Positions 54,066-64,000 of a stretch of 64,000 nt of DNA are shown here, piece after piece. Location of the stretch: positions 1-64,000 of the forward strand of contig JAUJYZ010000495.1 in the NCBI GenBank assembly GCA_033675265.1, read 5' to 3'. Positions within the stretch are counted from its first letter, which is position 1, and every line of letters begins with the position of its first letter. The translations under genes were made by a program, and so were the position numbers. A model generated the notes under the pieces. It saw only the letters and a list, made by a program, of their open reading frames with translations. It searched no databases and was not told the origin of the DNA. The stretch comes from Actinostola sp. cb2023 (lineage: Eukaryota; Cnidaria; Anthozoa; Actiniaria; Actinostolidae).

Positions 54066-55462
54066 GTGTTAGGGCTTGTGGATTCCTCCAGTGATGATGA
54101 CTTTCGGACGAGACTTGCATCGCTCAGTGACAAATGGAATACCATGGCCCCTGGTTTTCATGACTGGTTCTTGAAAAACAAAGGTGATGTATTTTCGACC
54201 AACATGATTGCTCCTGTGCGAGAAAGGGACTACTTGGTCGCCACCAGCGACATACACTACTAATGCCAACGAAAGCAAGAATTATGTCATTAAAGATTGG
54301 TTGGAATTCAAGAAGAACACAATACCGGATTTTATCGAGGGCTTAAGGGGATACACACAAAGATGTCTTGTAGAAGCTGAGCGATCTGTTTATGGTGCAG
54401 GAGAGTATTCTTCAAGAATATAAATATCTTGAGGTGGGGTTAAAAGCAAATTGCAATAATTTTAAGTAGAATTTAAAAAAACTTATCCTCCATGTAAATT
54501 TCGATTGAGACGGCCCGTACACAGTACATGTGGCTTATTCTTCACATTAATGTTTTTGCTATAGGTTCAACCCAGTGAGTGGCATCGATGGAGTTCCCAG
54601 CAAAGAGATGCTCATCTAAAGAAGTTTCGCGAAGCGAGTGCAAAGGCTCGGGCTCAACCAGTTCAACATCAAGCTACCAGCATTGGCCCTTCAGTACCAG
54701 CTCACAGTTCCCATAGACCAAGTCAAAATATCTGGGATACCAGTCGACACTATGAAAAGTGTTTATACAAAAGCAGTGGAACTGGTATCGACTGAGGGTG
54801 CCATTGTTAAAGCTCCAGGTAACGATGGAGGTATGATGGTTGAGAGCAAGACAGGCAAAATACCTCATCTGGTGTGCAAGCAAAAGAGTGGGAAGTTTGT
54901 GTGCGATGAAGGATGTAGGATGTAGAATGTTTCTCTCCGCCCATTTCTGTGCTCACACGGTAGCTGTCGCAGAGAAAATGAACATGCTACCACACTTTAT
55001 TCTGTGGCGGCAAAAAAGTCAAAAAGATGTTATCTTCGCTGGAGTAGTACTCAATGATGCGCAGAAAGGAGCCGATAAGAAAGGAGGCAAAGCGCAGTCC
55101 ACAAAAAGGTATGGAACCCCAAGGAAAAGCGATGGCGCTTCTACCACTACGTTTGATCCCTTCACTGCACCAGCTAGTACCTCAGGCTCTACAGCTAGTA
55201 CCTCATGCTCTACAGCTAGTACCTCAGGCTCTACTCATCTAACTCCTGTTGAAGGAACTGGCTTCTTAATTTCTGAAGTGGGTGACTCGGCGAATAACAG
55301 TTTGCCAAGGGAAATGCGGCAGACCCATGCGAGACGAAAATGGATCACTATTCCCTGTGCCATATGACCTATGCCTTGCTAGAAAGGAACAGTGGTCATA
55401 TTTCAAAAATGGCATAAAACACCTGGGGAGAGTGAGCGATTCTCACTACCATTTCAAGAAAT
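54066..55462 (+). pseudogene. Second SWIM-family transposase-like copy (C-terminal half)
   Basis: Blocks in the family's order, in changing frames: LGLVDSSSDDDF and APGFHDWFLKNKGD (54066-54240), NESKNYVIKDWLEFKKNTIP (54250-54420), an acceptor at 54566, then VQPSEWHRWSSQQRDAHLKK, VKISGIPVDTMKSVYTKAVE, and a SWIM-type finger with FVCDEGCRM...AHFCAHTVAVAEK (54894-54978). A Ser/Thr-rich linker has STASTSGSTAST repeats (55160-55235). The end CGRPMRDENG...PYDLCLARKEQWSYF stops at 55462. The DDE domain is absent. It is homologous with 16285-18248 and shows which block the first copy has lost. Confidence 0.6.
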
Positions 55463-55750
55463 AAGTCTTTTTTTTTTATTAATTTTATTTGAAATAATTA
55501 TACAAGTGTGCCTCTCGAACTGAGCACTGAACAACCGCGTAGTCAGTTTCCCGTATGTTATGGATTTTTGGAAAATAACGGAGCAAGTTAAGTGGTTGAT
55601 TGCAGTGTTAATGAGATTTTATTCCTTTTTAAACGAGTTTCTTCATTTTCATGCGTTAGGATTTGAGGTTTGAGTGTGCAATACATGTACAGAATCGTAC
55701 ACGAATGGATATATATCCGTTCGTCTGTTCTATATCAGCTTTGATGAACC
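55463..55750. other. Non-coding stretch
   Basis: T-run near 55469 and AT-rich sequence; no feature recognised. Confidence 0.4.
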
Positions 55751-55769
55751 GCTTGTCATCACGTAGTCC

Positions 55770-55960
55770 GACCCTAGTGATTAGGGTTTTTATCGCATTA
55801 TCCCTTTTCAAAAGGGGTTTTCAAGACTTTGACCTAATCGTTAGGGCTTTGAGCGAGAATGAGCTCTCAAAGTACCTAATCATTAGGGCATGTAAAGGGT
55901 AATCCCTAGTGGTTAGGGCATTCTACTGAGTATCCCTAACCGTTAGGACCAAAAACGTAA
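55770..55960. repeat. Spaced CCTAATNNTTAGG palindromes
   Basis: Five variants of a 13-14-bp near-palindrome (CCTAGTGATTAGG, CCTAATCGTTAGG, CTAATCATTAGG, CCTAGTGGTTAGG, CCTAACCGTTAGG) at irregular 30-60-bp spacing. Confidence 0.7.
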
Positions 55961-55989
55961 AAGCCGGATTTAGAAACTATGGTCGGAAT

Positions 55990-56195
55990 TAAATAATGAA
56001 GTTCATGAATTATTCATCAAGTTAGAATTCATGAATTGTTCATGAATAGGAAGTTCACCAAATGTTCATGAACATCATTTTGATGAACATGGGCAATTTA
56101 ATGTTCATGAGTAGTTCATGAACTATTCATGATCATTTCATGGATGTTCATGAACCATTATTCATGAACTATTCATGAATAATTCATGAAAATTT
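55990..56195. repeat. TTCATGAA palindrome array
   Basis: More than a dozen TTCATGAA or TTCATGAAC palindromes or near-copies at ~10-20-bp spacing. Confidence 0.85.
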
Positions 56196-56204
56196 CGCCG
56201 GGGG

Positions 56205-57590
56205 ATGTAGAGTTTAGGATTGGGGTAGACTTTGTAGTAATCAAGTACCTAGAGGTTAGCTGGTAGGGTTAGGATTGTGCCTTAGACTTCGCAGTAATCA
56301 AGTACCTTGCAGTTAGCTGCCAGGGTTAAGATTGTAGTAGACTTTGTCGTAATCAAGTACCTCGAGGTTACAGTAGCTCGTAGGGTTAGGATTGTAGTAG
56401 ACTTTGTCGTAATCAAGTACATTGTACCTAGAGGTTAGCTCGTAGGGCTAGGATTGTGGAAGACTTTGTAGTAATCAAGTACCTTGGAGTTAGTGGTAGG
56501 GTTAGGATTGTGGTAGGATTAGGATTGCGGTAGACTTTGTGGTTCAATCAGGTATCTTCGAGTTACAATGTAGCTGGTAGGGTTGGATTGAGGTAGACTT
56601 TGTCGTAATCCTGTACCGTGGAGTTAGCTGGTACATGTAGGGTTAAGATTGTGGTAGACTTTTTTTAGTAATCAAGTACCTTGGGGTGAACTGGTAGGGT
56701 TAGGATTGTGGTAGAATTTATCGTAATCAAGTACAGTACCTAGATTTAGAGGTTAGCTGGTAGGGTTAGGATTGGGGTAGACTTTGTAGTAATCAAGGAG
56801 CTTTGAGTTAGCTGGTAGGGTTAGGATTGTGGTAGACTTTGTAGTAATGAAGTACCTTGGAGTTAGGTGGCAGGGTTAGGATTGTGTTAGACTTTGTAGT
56901 AATCAAGTACCTTGGAGTTAGCTGGTAGGGTTAGGATTGTGGCAGACTTCGCAGTAATCAAGTACCTTGTACCTAGAGGTTAGCTCGTAGTGCTAGGATT
57001 GTGGAATACTTTGTAGTAATCAAGTCGAGTTAGGTGGTAGGGTTAGGATTGTGGTAGGATTAGGATTGCGGTAGACTTTGTGGTTCAATCAGGTATCTTC
57101 GAGTTACAATGTAGCTGGTAGGGTTGGGATTGAGGTAGACTTTGTCGTAATCCTGTACCGTGGAGTTAGCTGGTACATGTAGGGTTAAGATTGTGGTAGA
57201 CTTTTTTTAGTATTCAAGTACCTTGGGGTTAACTGGTAGGGTTAGGATTGTGGTAGAATTTGTCGTAATCAAGTACAGTACCTAGATTTAGAGGTTAGCT
57301 GGTAGGGTTAGGATTGGGGTAGACTTTGTAGTAATCAAGGAGCTTTGAGTTAACTGGTAGGGTTAGGATTGTGGTAGACTTTGTAGTAATGAAGTACCTT
57401 GGAGTTAGGTGGCAGGGTTAGGATTGTGGTAGATTTTGTAGTAATCAAGTACATGTACCTAGATTTAGAGGTTAGCTGGTAGGGTTAGGATTGGGGTAGA
57501 CTTTGTAGTAATGAAGTACCTTGGAGTTAGCTGGTAGGGTTAGGATTGGGGTAGACTTTGTAGTAATCATGTAGCTTCATGTTTCCTCGA
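56205..57590 (+). repeat. Minisatellite with higher-order structure and TAGGGTTAGG cores
   Basis: About 20 units of ~65-85 bp built on GGTAGGGTTAGGATTGTGGT, AGACTTTGTAGTAATCAAGT and ACCTTGGAGTTAGCT. A ~536-bp block (about 56490-57025) is repeated almost unchanged after 57026. Non-coding. Confidence 0.9.
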
Positions 57591-58122
57591 TTAAAACCGT
57601 TCAAACCAGACTTGCTGACCCATTCAACTTTTGATGTTTTAACACAACAACGATACAAGCTGGTAGACTTTGTAGTAATCAAATACCTAGAGGTTAGCTG
57701 GTAGTTGTAGGATTTGTGTAGACTTAGTAGGTAATCAAATACTTTATTTATGAAAGGGGTGGGGATGATCGTTGTCTCTTTTAGGGGTGTAAATTACGGT
57801 TTTTGGTATCACTTACATGTGTAAGGTGTTCAATGTTTTTGGCCATCAAGGTATCTTTTAGGGTTGCTTGTGAAGAAATATAAAACAACTTCATATTATG
57901 TTGGTGGTCTAGAACAATCAGGCAAGAAATATTTAGGGGTCAAATAAAGCTTGAACTTGACGTCCGGATTTGTCTCTTTTAGGGGTTTAATTCAAATTTT
58001 CTGACATTCCCCTTTCACATGGGAGTCCAACACAGATTGTATACCTTGTTGGCGAAAGATGAACAACCTTATCATAACTTATTAAACCATAGGTTCGACA
58101 ATTGCCACTTTTTGTCCGTGGT
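57591..58122. other. Non-coding stretch
   Basis: One more diverged minisatellite unit at 57660-57740, then AT-rich sequence. No gene. Confidence 0.4.
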
Positions 58123-58827
58123 ATATTTAACAGAGGCATACAATCGAATACTTTCCAGAAAGTATATCATCTAACTTATCAATAATGTTCCATGAATGAA
58201 CAAGCTGACAGTTTGACCTAACAATGCTACTCAATAATTATGATATATCATGATGCTATAATAAATTTATTAAATAAATGCACTTCTCGTCGTCACTAGA
58301 CACCAGCACCTTCTCAACCAATAGGATGGAAGGGAGAGGAGCTTACGGAAAAATTATCCATTCTTTTGTGAACCCTCTAATAATCCAAACCCCTGTTTTA
58401 ATTAATTGTGTATATATATATTTATCTATTTATTTATATTATTATATAATAATAATATTATATAATAATATAAATAAATAGATAAATATATTTATTTACA
58501 GCCCTTTGCAAATATTCTGGCACTCAAGTATATCAATATATCAATATATCGGGTGCATTATGGGTAATGCTATTTTAGAGTTTTCCTACAAAATATGCAT
58601 CAGATACTTACAAACAACAAACTTTTAAGTTTGGTTGAGAAGGTGCTGGTGTCTAGTGACGACGAGAAGTGCATTTATTTAATAAATTTATTATAGCATC
58701 ATGATATATCATAATTATTGAGTAGCATTGTTAGGTCAAACTGTCAGCTTGTTCATTCATGGAACATTATTGATGTTAGATGATATACTTTCTGGAAAGT
58801 ATTCGATTGTATGCCTCTGTTAAATAT
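58123..58827. repeat. Inverted repeat with 197-bp arms
   Basis: Arms 58123-58320 and 58632-58827 are near-perfect inverse copies starting ATATTTAACAGAGGCATACA. The spacer includes an AT-rich palindrome (58410-58495). Confidence 0.85.
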
Positions 58828-59143
58828 TTGAACTTTCTCAATTAAAAAAAAAAAGAAAAGGCGCTGGAACTTTTTAATATGCTTTTCGAAAGTAGGTTAC
58901 CCAAAGGTATCATCTGGCAAAATTTGAGACATTTGTCCAAGGGGTCGCTGACCGGCGATTCTCGGTTCTCTCAGGCATTCACTCTTAAGACTAAAACGAA
59001 CATTATGCTAAATATAACCACCAACTTTGCTAGTGTCAAACCACTTTAAGAGGAATTGTTGATTATTTAATTACCCATAATGCACTTGATATATTGATAA
59101 ACTGATATACTTGGTCGCGACAGAATTTTTGCAAAAGGCTGTA
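58497..59143. mobile_element. Element with TACAGCC ends, interleaved with the previous inverted repeat
   Basis: Ends TACAGCCCTTTGCAAATATT and the inverse at 59115-59143; the end regions also share ATATATC...GTGCATTATGGGTAA. A related fragment is at 62640-62690. It contains one arm (58632-58827) of the neighbouring inverted repeat. Confidence 0.65.
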
Positions 59144-59222
59144 TTAATATATATATATTAATATAATGTATTATATGTGAATTTATCTTTTTTGCTTTTC
59201 TTCTAGTCTTGCTGTATTAGAT

Positions 59223-59259
<37 letters not shown>

Positions 59260-59276
59260 TATTATTATTATTATTT

Positions 59277-59397
59277 TCAAGTTCAAATGGACGTATGTAA
59301 ATGTAGATGTCTACAACCATTGTATAAGTCTATAACCATTGTATTCAGTCTACTACTTATAAGTCTACATTTACATACGTCCATTTGAACTTGAAAA
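59277..59397. repeat. 121-bp foldback with (ATT)n neighbours
   Basis: TCAAGTTCAAATGGACGTAT and its inverse at 59366-59397. It is preceded by an (ATT)n run (59228-59273) and followed at 59472-59614 by about 47 ATT units. Confidence 0.75.
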
Positions 59398-59471
59398 TGA
59401 TGTCATGTTGACATCGAAACGTCGTTCTTTCCTATCGCTAGTCTTTATTATTAAATGTCTATCAAAAAGGT

Positions 59472-59617
<146 letters not shown>

Positions 59618-59699
59618 AATTTGCAATTGTTTGTGTAAAAATACATGAAATAAAGTTTCCATTATTATTAATGAGTCCCCAAAACTAAAGTACTTTCAC

Positions 59700-60777
59700 A
59701 CTGACAAATTGAACTGGTTAACACATTGAACCAAGACACATTAAAAAAAAATTGTATTTGCTTTACTTGCATTTTGCTTTTAATTGTATTGTGAAGGTGG
59801 GAATATAACATGTGAACTAGATTTTATTTTTATAAATTTATAATTTATATTTATAAATCACTATTGCCGAGTCCACAACATATTTTGATCATGAGATAAG
59901 AGGACATACCACGGAAAAATGTTGGTTATTTGTTTTTTTTACCACAAAAACAAAATAAATCGCGCAAGTTAATATACCTACGAACTTTTGCTCAAAAACA
60001 TTGCAGATCGCGCAATCATGGTATATAATTTTCTCGCTTTTTCACTTGGTTGGTGGAATTTGTAAACAAACATCTTGCCGTCCTGATTGGTTGGATTTTG
60101 ACAAGCAACCATTTCAATGCTACTTGCAAGCTTATCAAATCAGTTTTCAAATTTGGGGATCACCAGCCAAAATCAGTCCAAAATCAAAGTTTTAAAATCT
60201 GAAAGAAACTCTCGGAGAATTATTTATCAGTGGGGAAAGCTTCACCTTGTGCCTGGTCATTGTGTGAAATCTGAAAGATGCCTTTTTGACAGTCAACAAA
60301 GCTGAAAAATACTCTAAAATCTGGAAAACGTAGTCAATGGAGAAAAGCACGAGGTCGCTTGAAATATATGAAATAACGTTAGAGAACAGCATTTCAGCGG
60401 AGTATTCATGGTCTGTGGATTTTCTCAAGTCATGGATTTACCATCAGAGGGTCCAAAAGTCAACAAATGAACTATTTTTGCCGTGAATCTAAGCTATAGA
60501 TCTAGTTTTTACTTGAATGAAAGAACAAACTGTGGAGACTATGGCTGCAACTGATGAAATATTTGGCTTGCTATGAACTGTGGTTGTGATTTATGATAGT
60601 CAGCTTGGTATGTACTCTTAGTCACTGTAAAATATGTTTTTCGTTTGACAAAATTATAGACGATGAGAACTGTGGTATGTACTCTGATAGACCATGGTTG
60701 ATCGACCAATCAAAGAGCGAGAAATTTACTAGTTGTGTTAAAAAGTTATTATCACCTGCTGCTCAACCTGTCTGTTA
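59700..60777. other. Non-coding stretch
   Basis: AT-rich, several short ORFs without motif or splice context. Nothing supported. Confidence 0.4.
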
Positions 60778-62300
60778 CCTATGTACTACACTGTGTGGGG
60801 ACTGTGAAACTTTCTAGAAGTACGGCTATGACAACACCACTTGCATTAACAACTGTCTGTCACCTACTGTACATGTACAAAGGAGTATGGGTAGATATCA
60901 ATGCTTCTATAAATACACTATCAAAAAGGAACGTCTCTCGCGGAATATAAATCATTTCACAAATAGAAGATGGCTTTCTATGTTCTATACAAAAATGATG
61001 CACGCCTGAGCTCTTGAAATGCTAGCAAGTGGATGCACGAGCGATAGCGAGTGCATTCAGTCAGCTGCATTCAAGAGCTCAGAAGTACATACATAGAAAG
61101 CCATCTTCTATTTATTTTATATTATAAAAAGTCGAAAATAATGGAGTATTTCACTGGAAAACTGACCAATATTCTGAAGTTATTGTAAACGTTCGAGTTA
61201 ATTAATATTCAACATGAGTTTATGTTAATTAGATAATGACATTCCAGCGTGCAGCGCGCGAACTTCAACTAAAATTGTATTCAAAAACATCCTTAACTTT
61301 CTTGCCATTTTGTTCACCATCTGCTTCTGTTTCCTTGTTTTAAAACGCGTAGGCATACATTTACAGATTCAGCTGCCATTGTCACCAAATACGAAAAGCA
61401 TGCAAGCCGATTATCATATCTACCCATAGTCCTTTTCGGTCTAGTCGCGTAGGCTTGAAGTCGATCGCCGACAACGTTTTCTGAATTAGCTGTATGTACA
61501 ACTGTAGTCTACACTGTGTGGGGACTGTGTGAAACTGCTAGAAGTACGGCTATGACAACACCACTTGTATTAACAACTGTCCGTCACCCAGTACTGTACA
61601 TGTATGTACAACTGTAGTCTACACTGTGTGGGGACTGTGTGAAACTGCTAGAAGTAGGCTATGACAACACCACTTGCATTAACAACTGTCTGTCACCTAC
61701 TGTACATGTATATACAACTGTAGTCTACACTGTGTGGAGACTGTGTGAAACTGCTAGAAGTAGGCTATGACAACACCACTTGTATTAACAACTGTCTGTC
61801 ACCCAGTACTGTACATGTATGTACAACTGTAGTCTACACTGTGTGGGGACTGTGTGAAACTGCTAGAAGTAGGCTATGACAACACCACTTGTATTAACAA
61901 CTGTCTGTCACCTACTGTACATGTATGTACAACTGCAGTCTACACTGTGTGGGGACTGTGTGAAACTGCTAGAAGTAGGCTATGACAACACCACTTGTAT
62001 TAACAACTGTCTGTCACCTACTGTACATGTATGTACAACTGCAGTCTACACTGTGTGGGGACTGTGTGAAACTGCTAGAAGTAGGCTATGACAACACCAC
62101 TTGTATTAACAACTGTCTGTCACCTATATACTACTAAACTGTGTGGGGACTGTCAGAAACTGTGTTTAGAACTCCTGTCACAGGAGTTCTAAACACAGTT
62201 TCTGACAGTCCCCACACAGTTTAGTAGTATATAAGGTTACAGACAGTTGTTAATGCAAATGGTGTTGTCATAACCGTACTTCTAGAAGTTTCGGTCCCCA
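60778..62300 (+). repeat. ~110-bp minisatellite flanked by an inverse unit
   Basis: Unit contains ACTGTGTGGGGACTGTGTGA, CTGCTAGAAGTAGGCTATGA and CACCACTTGTATTAACAACT. One copy lies at 60785-60890, then a gap, then about seven copies 61500-62155. At 62160-62190 there is a perfect turn (CTCCTGTCACAGGAG), after which the unit runs in the inverse direction to ~62300. Confidence 0.85.
60962..61113. mobile_element. 152-bp foldback element
   Basis: AATAGAAGATGGCTTTCTATG and its inverse at 61090-61112; inner pairing of TGAGCTCTTGAA with TTCAAGAGCTCA. It lies in the gap of the minisatellite. Confidence 0.75.
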
Positions 62301-62959
62301 ACACATGATTTATTCAGGTTCATGTGAATTAAAATCTACATGGGGTCAACATTCTCTGTGTTGTTTTTTTTTTTGCTGTCAGCCTAAGTCAATTGGGTTA
62401 GAGTTTATATTTATTAGAGTTCATATTTATTAGAGTTTATATTTATTTATATACAAAACATTATGTAAAATCCCAATATATCAACATATCAATATATAGT
62501 AATTTGTATATTCCTAATTAATTCTTTGATTTTAGCTATTATTAAGCCTGGATCTAAACCCTGCAATAAAATTATCCTTTGTAGTATGTATGTGGAAATG
62601 TTTTGAAAAAATTGAACTTTAGAGGGCTTATTCAGCGCCATTTTATGATGAAAATTACCCACAATGCACCTGATATATTGATATAATAATAGTAATAATA
62701 ATAATGATACTTTATATCTATAGCGTATATATTATATATTTTCTAATAGTCCAATAATGCTTTACAATATGTATTTTTTACAGAGTTTTTTTTGAAATCG
62801 CTGTATTGTGATTCAATTTTGTTTTAATTTAATTATTGTCCACAATTACATTGTAGTAGAAATGCTAAATATTTCGACACTTAAATAAAGTTATTATTAT
62901 TATGGATCCGGACATAATACAATAACACTAAGTAACCTGTATTTTTAAATTAACTACAG
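62301..62959. other. Intron-like stretch upstream of the TMEM245-like exon
   Basis: AT-rich, with ATATATCAATATATCAACAT-type repeats near 62475 and 62675 and an ATAATAATAATGATACTTTA segment near 62690-62715. Ends at the acceptor AACTACAG (62952-62959). Confidence 0.45.
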
Positions 62960-63522
62960 TTGATGGAAATCATAAAGATCAATCCAATAAACGCCGTAGT
63001 ATCATTGAAGGCCTGACAGTAGCAGCATCTGTTTTAACATCACCTCTAACAACTTATGATTCTGATGAATCCACCGTTGAAGAAATCCCCAAATCTTTCC
63101 CAGTTACATCAGGCATTGTTGAAACCCATCAAACAAAAGCAGCCACTGGTAATATAACTGATGCAACACAGGAACTCTCCAGACTACAGAAGATGAGAAA
63201 ACACAACAAACCAACTAGACTGAAAATCAAGAGGAACCCCAAGCCAAAGAGTGCAAGCCATCCATATTTTATAGCTCTTTTATGGGGAATTGTATTGACT
63301 AGAGTCTGGATGCATTTATGGGTTCTACAACTTTTGCCAATTCCTTTTGCCATCTACCTTATCAAGCTTATTGTTGTTTGGTCGGGTGCTTGGGCTTATG
63401 GTCAGGAAGTATTGCACAGATGGTATGACAGGCTAAAGCAGTGGTCAAATGAACGGCAAGATGTTTTAGTCCCAGCACCTATAAGAGGCATGGCAAAATT
63501 AGTCATCAGAGGTGATCAAAAG
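62960..63522 (+). CDS. TMEM245: Internal exon of a TMEM245-like membrane protein
   Basis: Exon from AG 62958-62959 to the donor GT at 63523, open throughout (188 residues, phase 2 in, 0 out). It begins with a polar, low-conservation linker (DGNHKDQSNKRRSIIEGLTV) and then shows HPYFIALLWGIVLTRVWMHL and WVLQLLPIPFAIYLIKLIVV, two hydrophobic segments, followed by a basic amphipathic stretch and VLVPAPIRGMAKLVIRGDQK. The order (membrane pair with LLPIPFA, then W..L..W..ER......P..G..K) matches my memory of TMEM245, a conserved multi-pass protein of unclear role with similarity to the AI-2E transporter family. Other exons lie outside the window or were not recognised. No damage seen; probably a live host gene. 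Confidence 0.65.
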
Positions 63523-64000
63523 GTACCTTTAACTTTATCAATATAAGTAGCCACCTGTCGTGGCTATAATAATGTGTGTCAAGTTCTACAAAAATGTCAC
63601 CTGTTCAAAGTTTTGGGTCAGGTGTTTACAATTATAATAATAATAATAATATTAAGAACAGTTATTAGATGCCATGCCTGGTAATATATGAATTGAAGGT
63701 ATTTAACTTCGTCAGGCAAAGGAAATAGACGACAAACGCGTATTCAGACGTTTCGCCGGCGAAGGCTTCATCAGTGGTATATTTAAACTGAAAATCACTA
63801 TCTTAAATAACTTACAATTGAATTCTGAAATACCCAATGGTATTAGGTTGATCAAACAATGCTTTATAATTACAATACTGTAAATAGATGTGGTGTCCTG
63901 GGAATAGTAATAACAATGTTGTTATATGCAGAGAAACTTGCCTACACAGCCATTCATAATGTTAGTTGAATGTTTTCTTATTTCAAGTGCTTCGATTACT
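63523..64000. other. Intron sequence with a Penelope-type repeat end
   Basis: Starts at the GTACCT donor of the TMEM245-like exon. An ATA-repeat lies at 63633-63650. At 63730-63782 the minus strand reads CACTGATGAAGCCTTCGCCG then GCGAAACGTCTGAATACGCG. This is a CTGATGA...GAAAC arrangement like that of hammerhead ribozymes in Penelope-like elements. No ORF. Confidence 0.4.

Overview
The window is animal nuclear DNA: AT-rich, with split genes bounded by GT/AG introns, long microsatellites, and very dense transposon content. Nothing prokaryotic is visible: no operons, no ribosome-binding-site spacing, no CRISPR. The mix of element classes (Academ, Crypton, Helitron, an element with split direct repeats, CR1/L2-like and L1/Tx1-like LINEs, many foldback elements) together with a TMEM245-type exon suggests a marine invertebrate such as a sponge, a cnidarian or another early-branching or deuterostome group. 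The species cannot be named from the sequence.

Layout. 0.2-0.7 kb: three in-phase exons of a small protein with two SUMO-interaction-like motifs. 1.17-7.72 kb: a near full-length, decayed Academ-type DNA transposon with ~310-bp inverted ends. 8.35-18.25 kb: one MULE-like, SWIM zinc-finger transposase-type gene, broken by a 4.37-kb split-direct-repeat element (9.49-13.87), a Crypton tyrosine-recombinase gene (14.4-15.8) and a foldback element. 19.7-21.7 kb: a membrane-segment ORF followed by an ORF with a 2A ribosome-skipping motif directly before a cysteine-protease-like domain. 22.0-31.06 kb: a six-exon gene joining a homeodomain-like segment to an HMG-box-like segment; a foldback element sits in its second exon and an intact antisense LINE (1098 aa) lies in an intron. 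32.1-32.6 kb: a broken paralogue of that gene. 34.9-38.3 kb: a decayed Helitron with a Rep/HUH domain and no helicase. 39.7-40.3 kb: an antisense LINE fragment. 40.5-48.7 kb: an L1/Tx1-like LINE (zinc-knuckle ORF1, endonuclease and RT ORF2) interrupted by three inverted-repeat elements. 49.2-51.4 kb: nested and tandem foldback elements. 51.9-55.5 kb: decayed coding pieces, including a DUF3987-like exon behind a duplicated promoter and a second SWIM-family pseudogene. 55.7-62.3 kb: minisatellites and inverted repeats. 62.96-63.52 kb: one exon of a TMEM245-like membrane protein.

How it fits together. Host genes are few: the SIM protein, the homeodomain/HMG gene and TMEM245. The rest is a layered record of insertion. 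In several places the reading frame or phase is recovered when the inserted element is left out, which makes the order of events readable. The most interesting unit is the 2A-plus-protease ORF pair, probably the front of a Helitron-type polyprotein. Next are the split-direct-repeat element without coding capacity and the homeodomain/HMG fusion gene. All family names come from reading motifs by eye; no database search was run.
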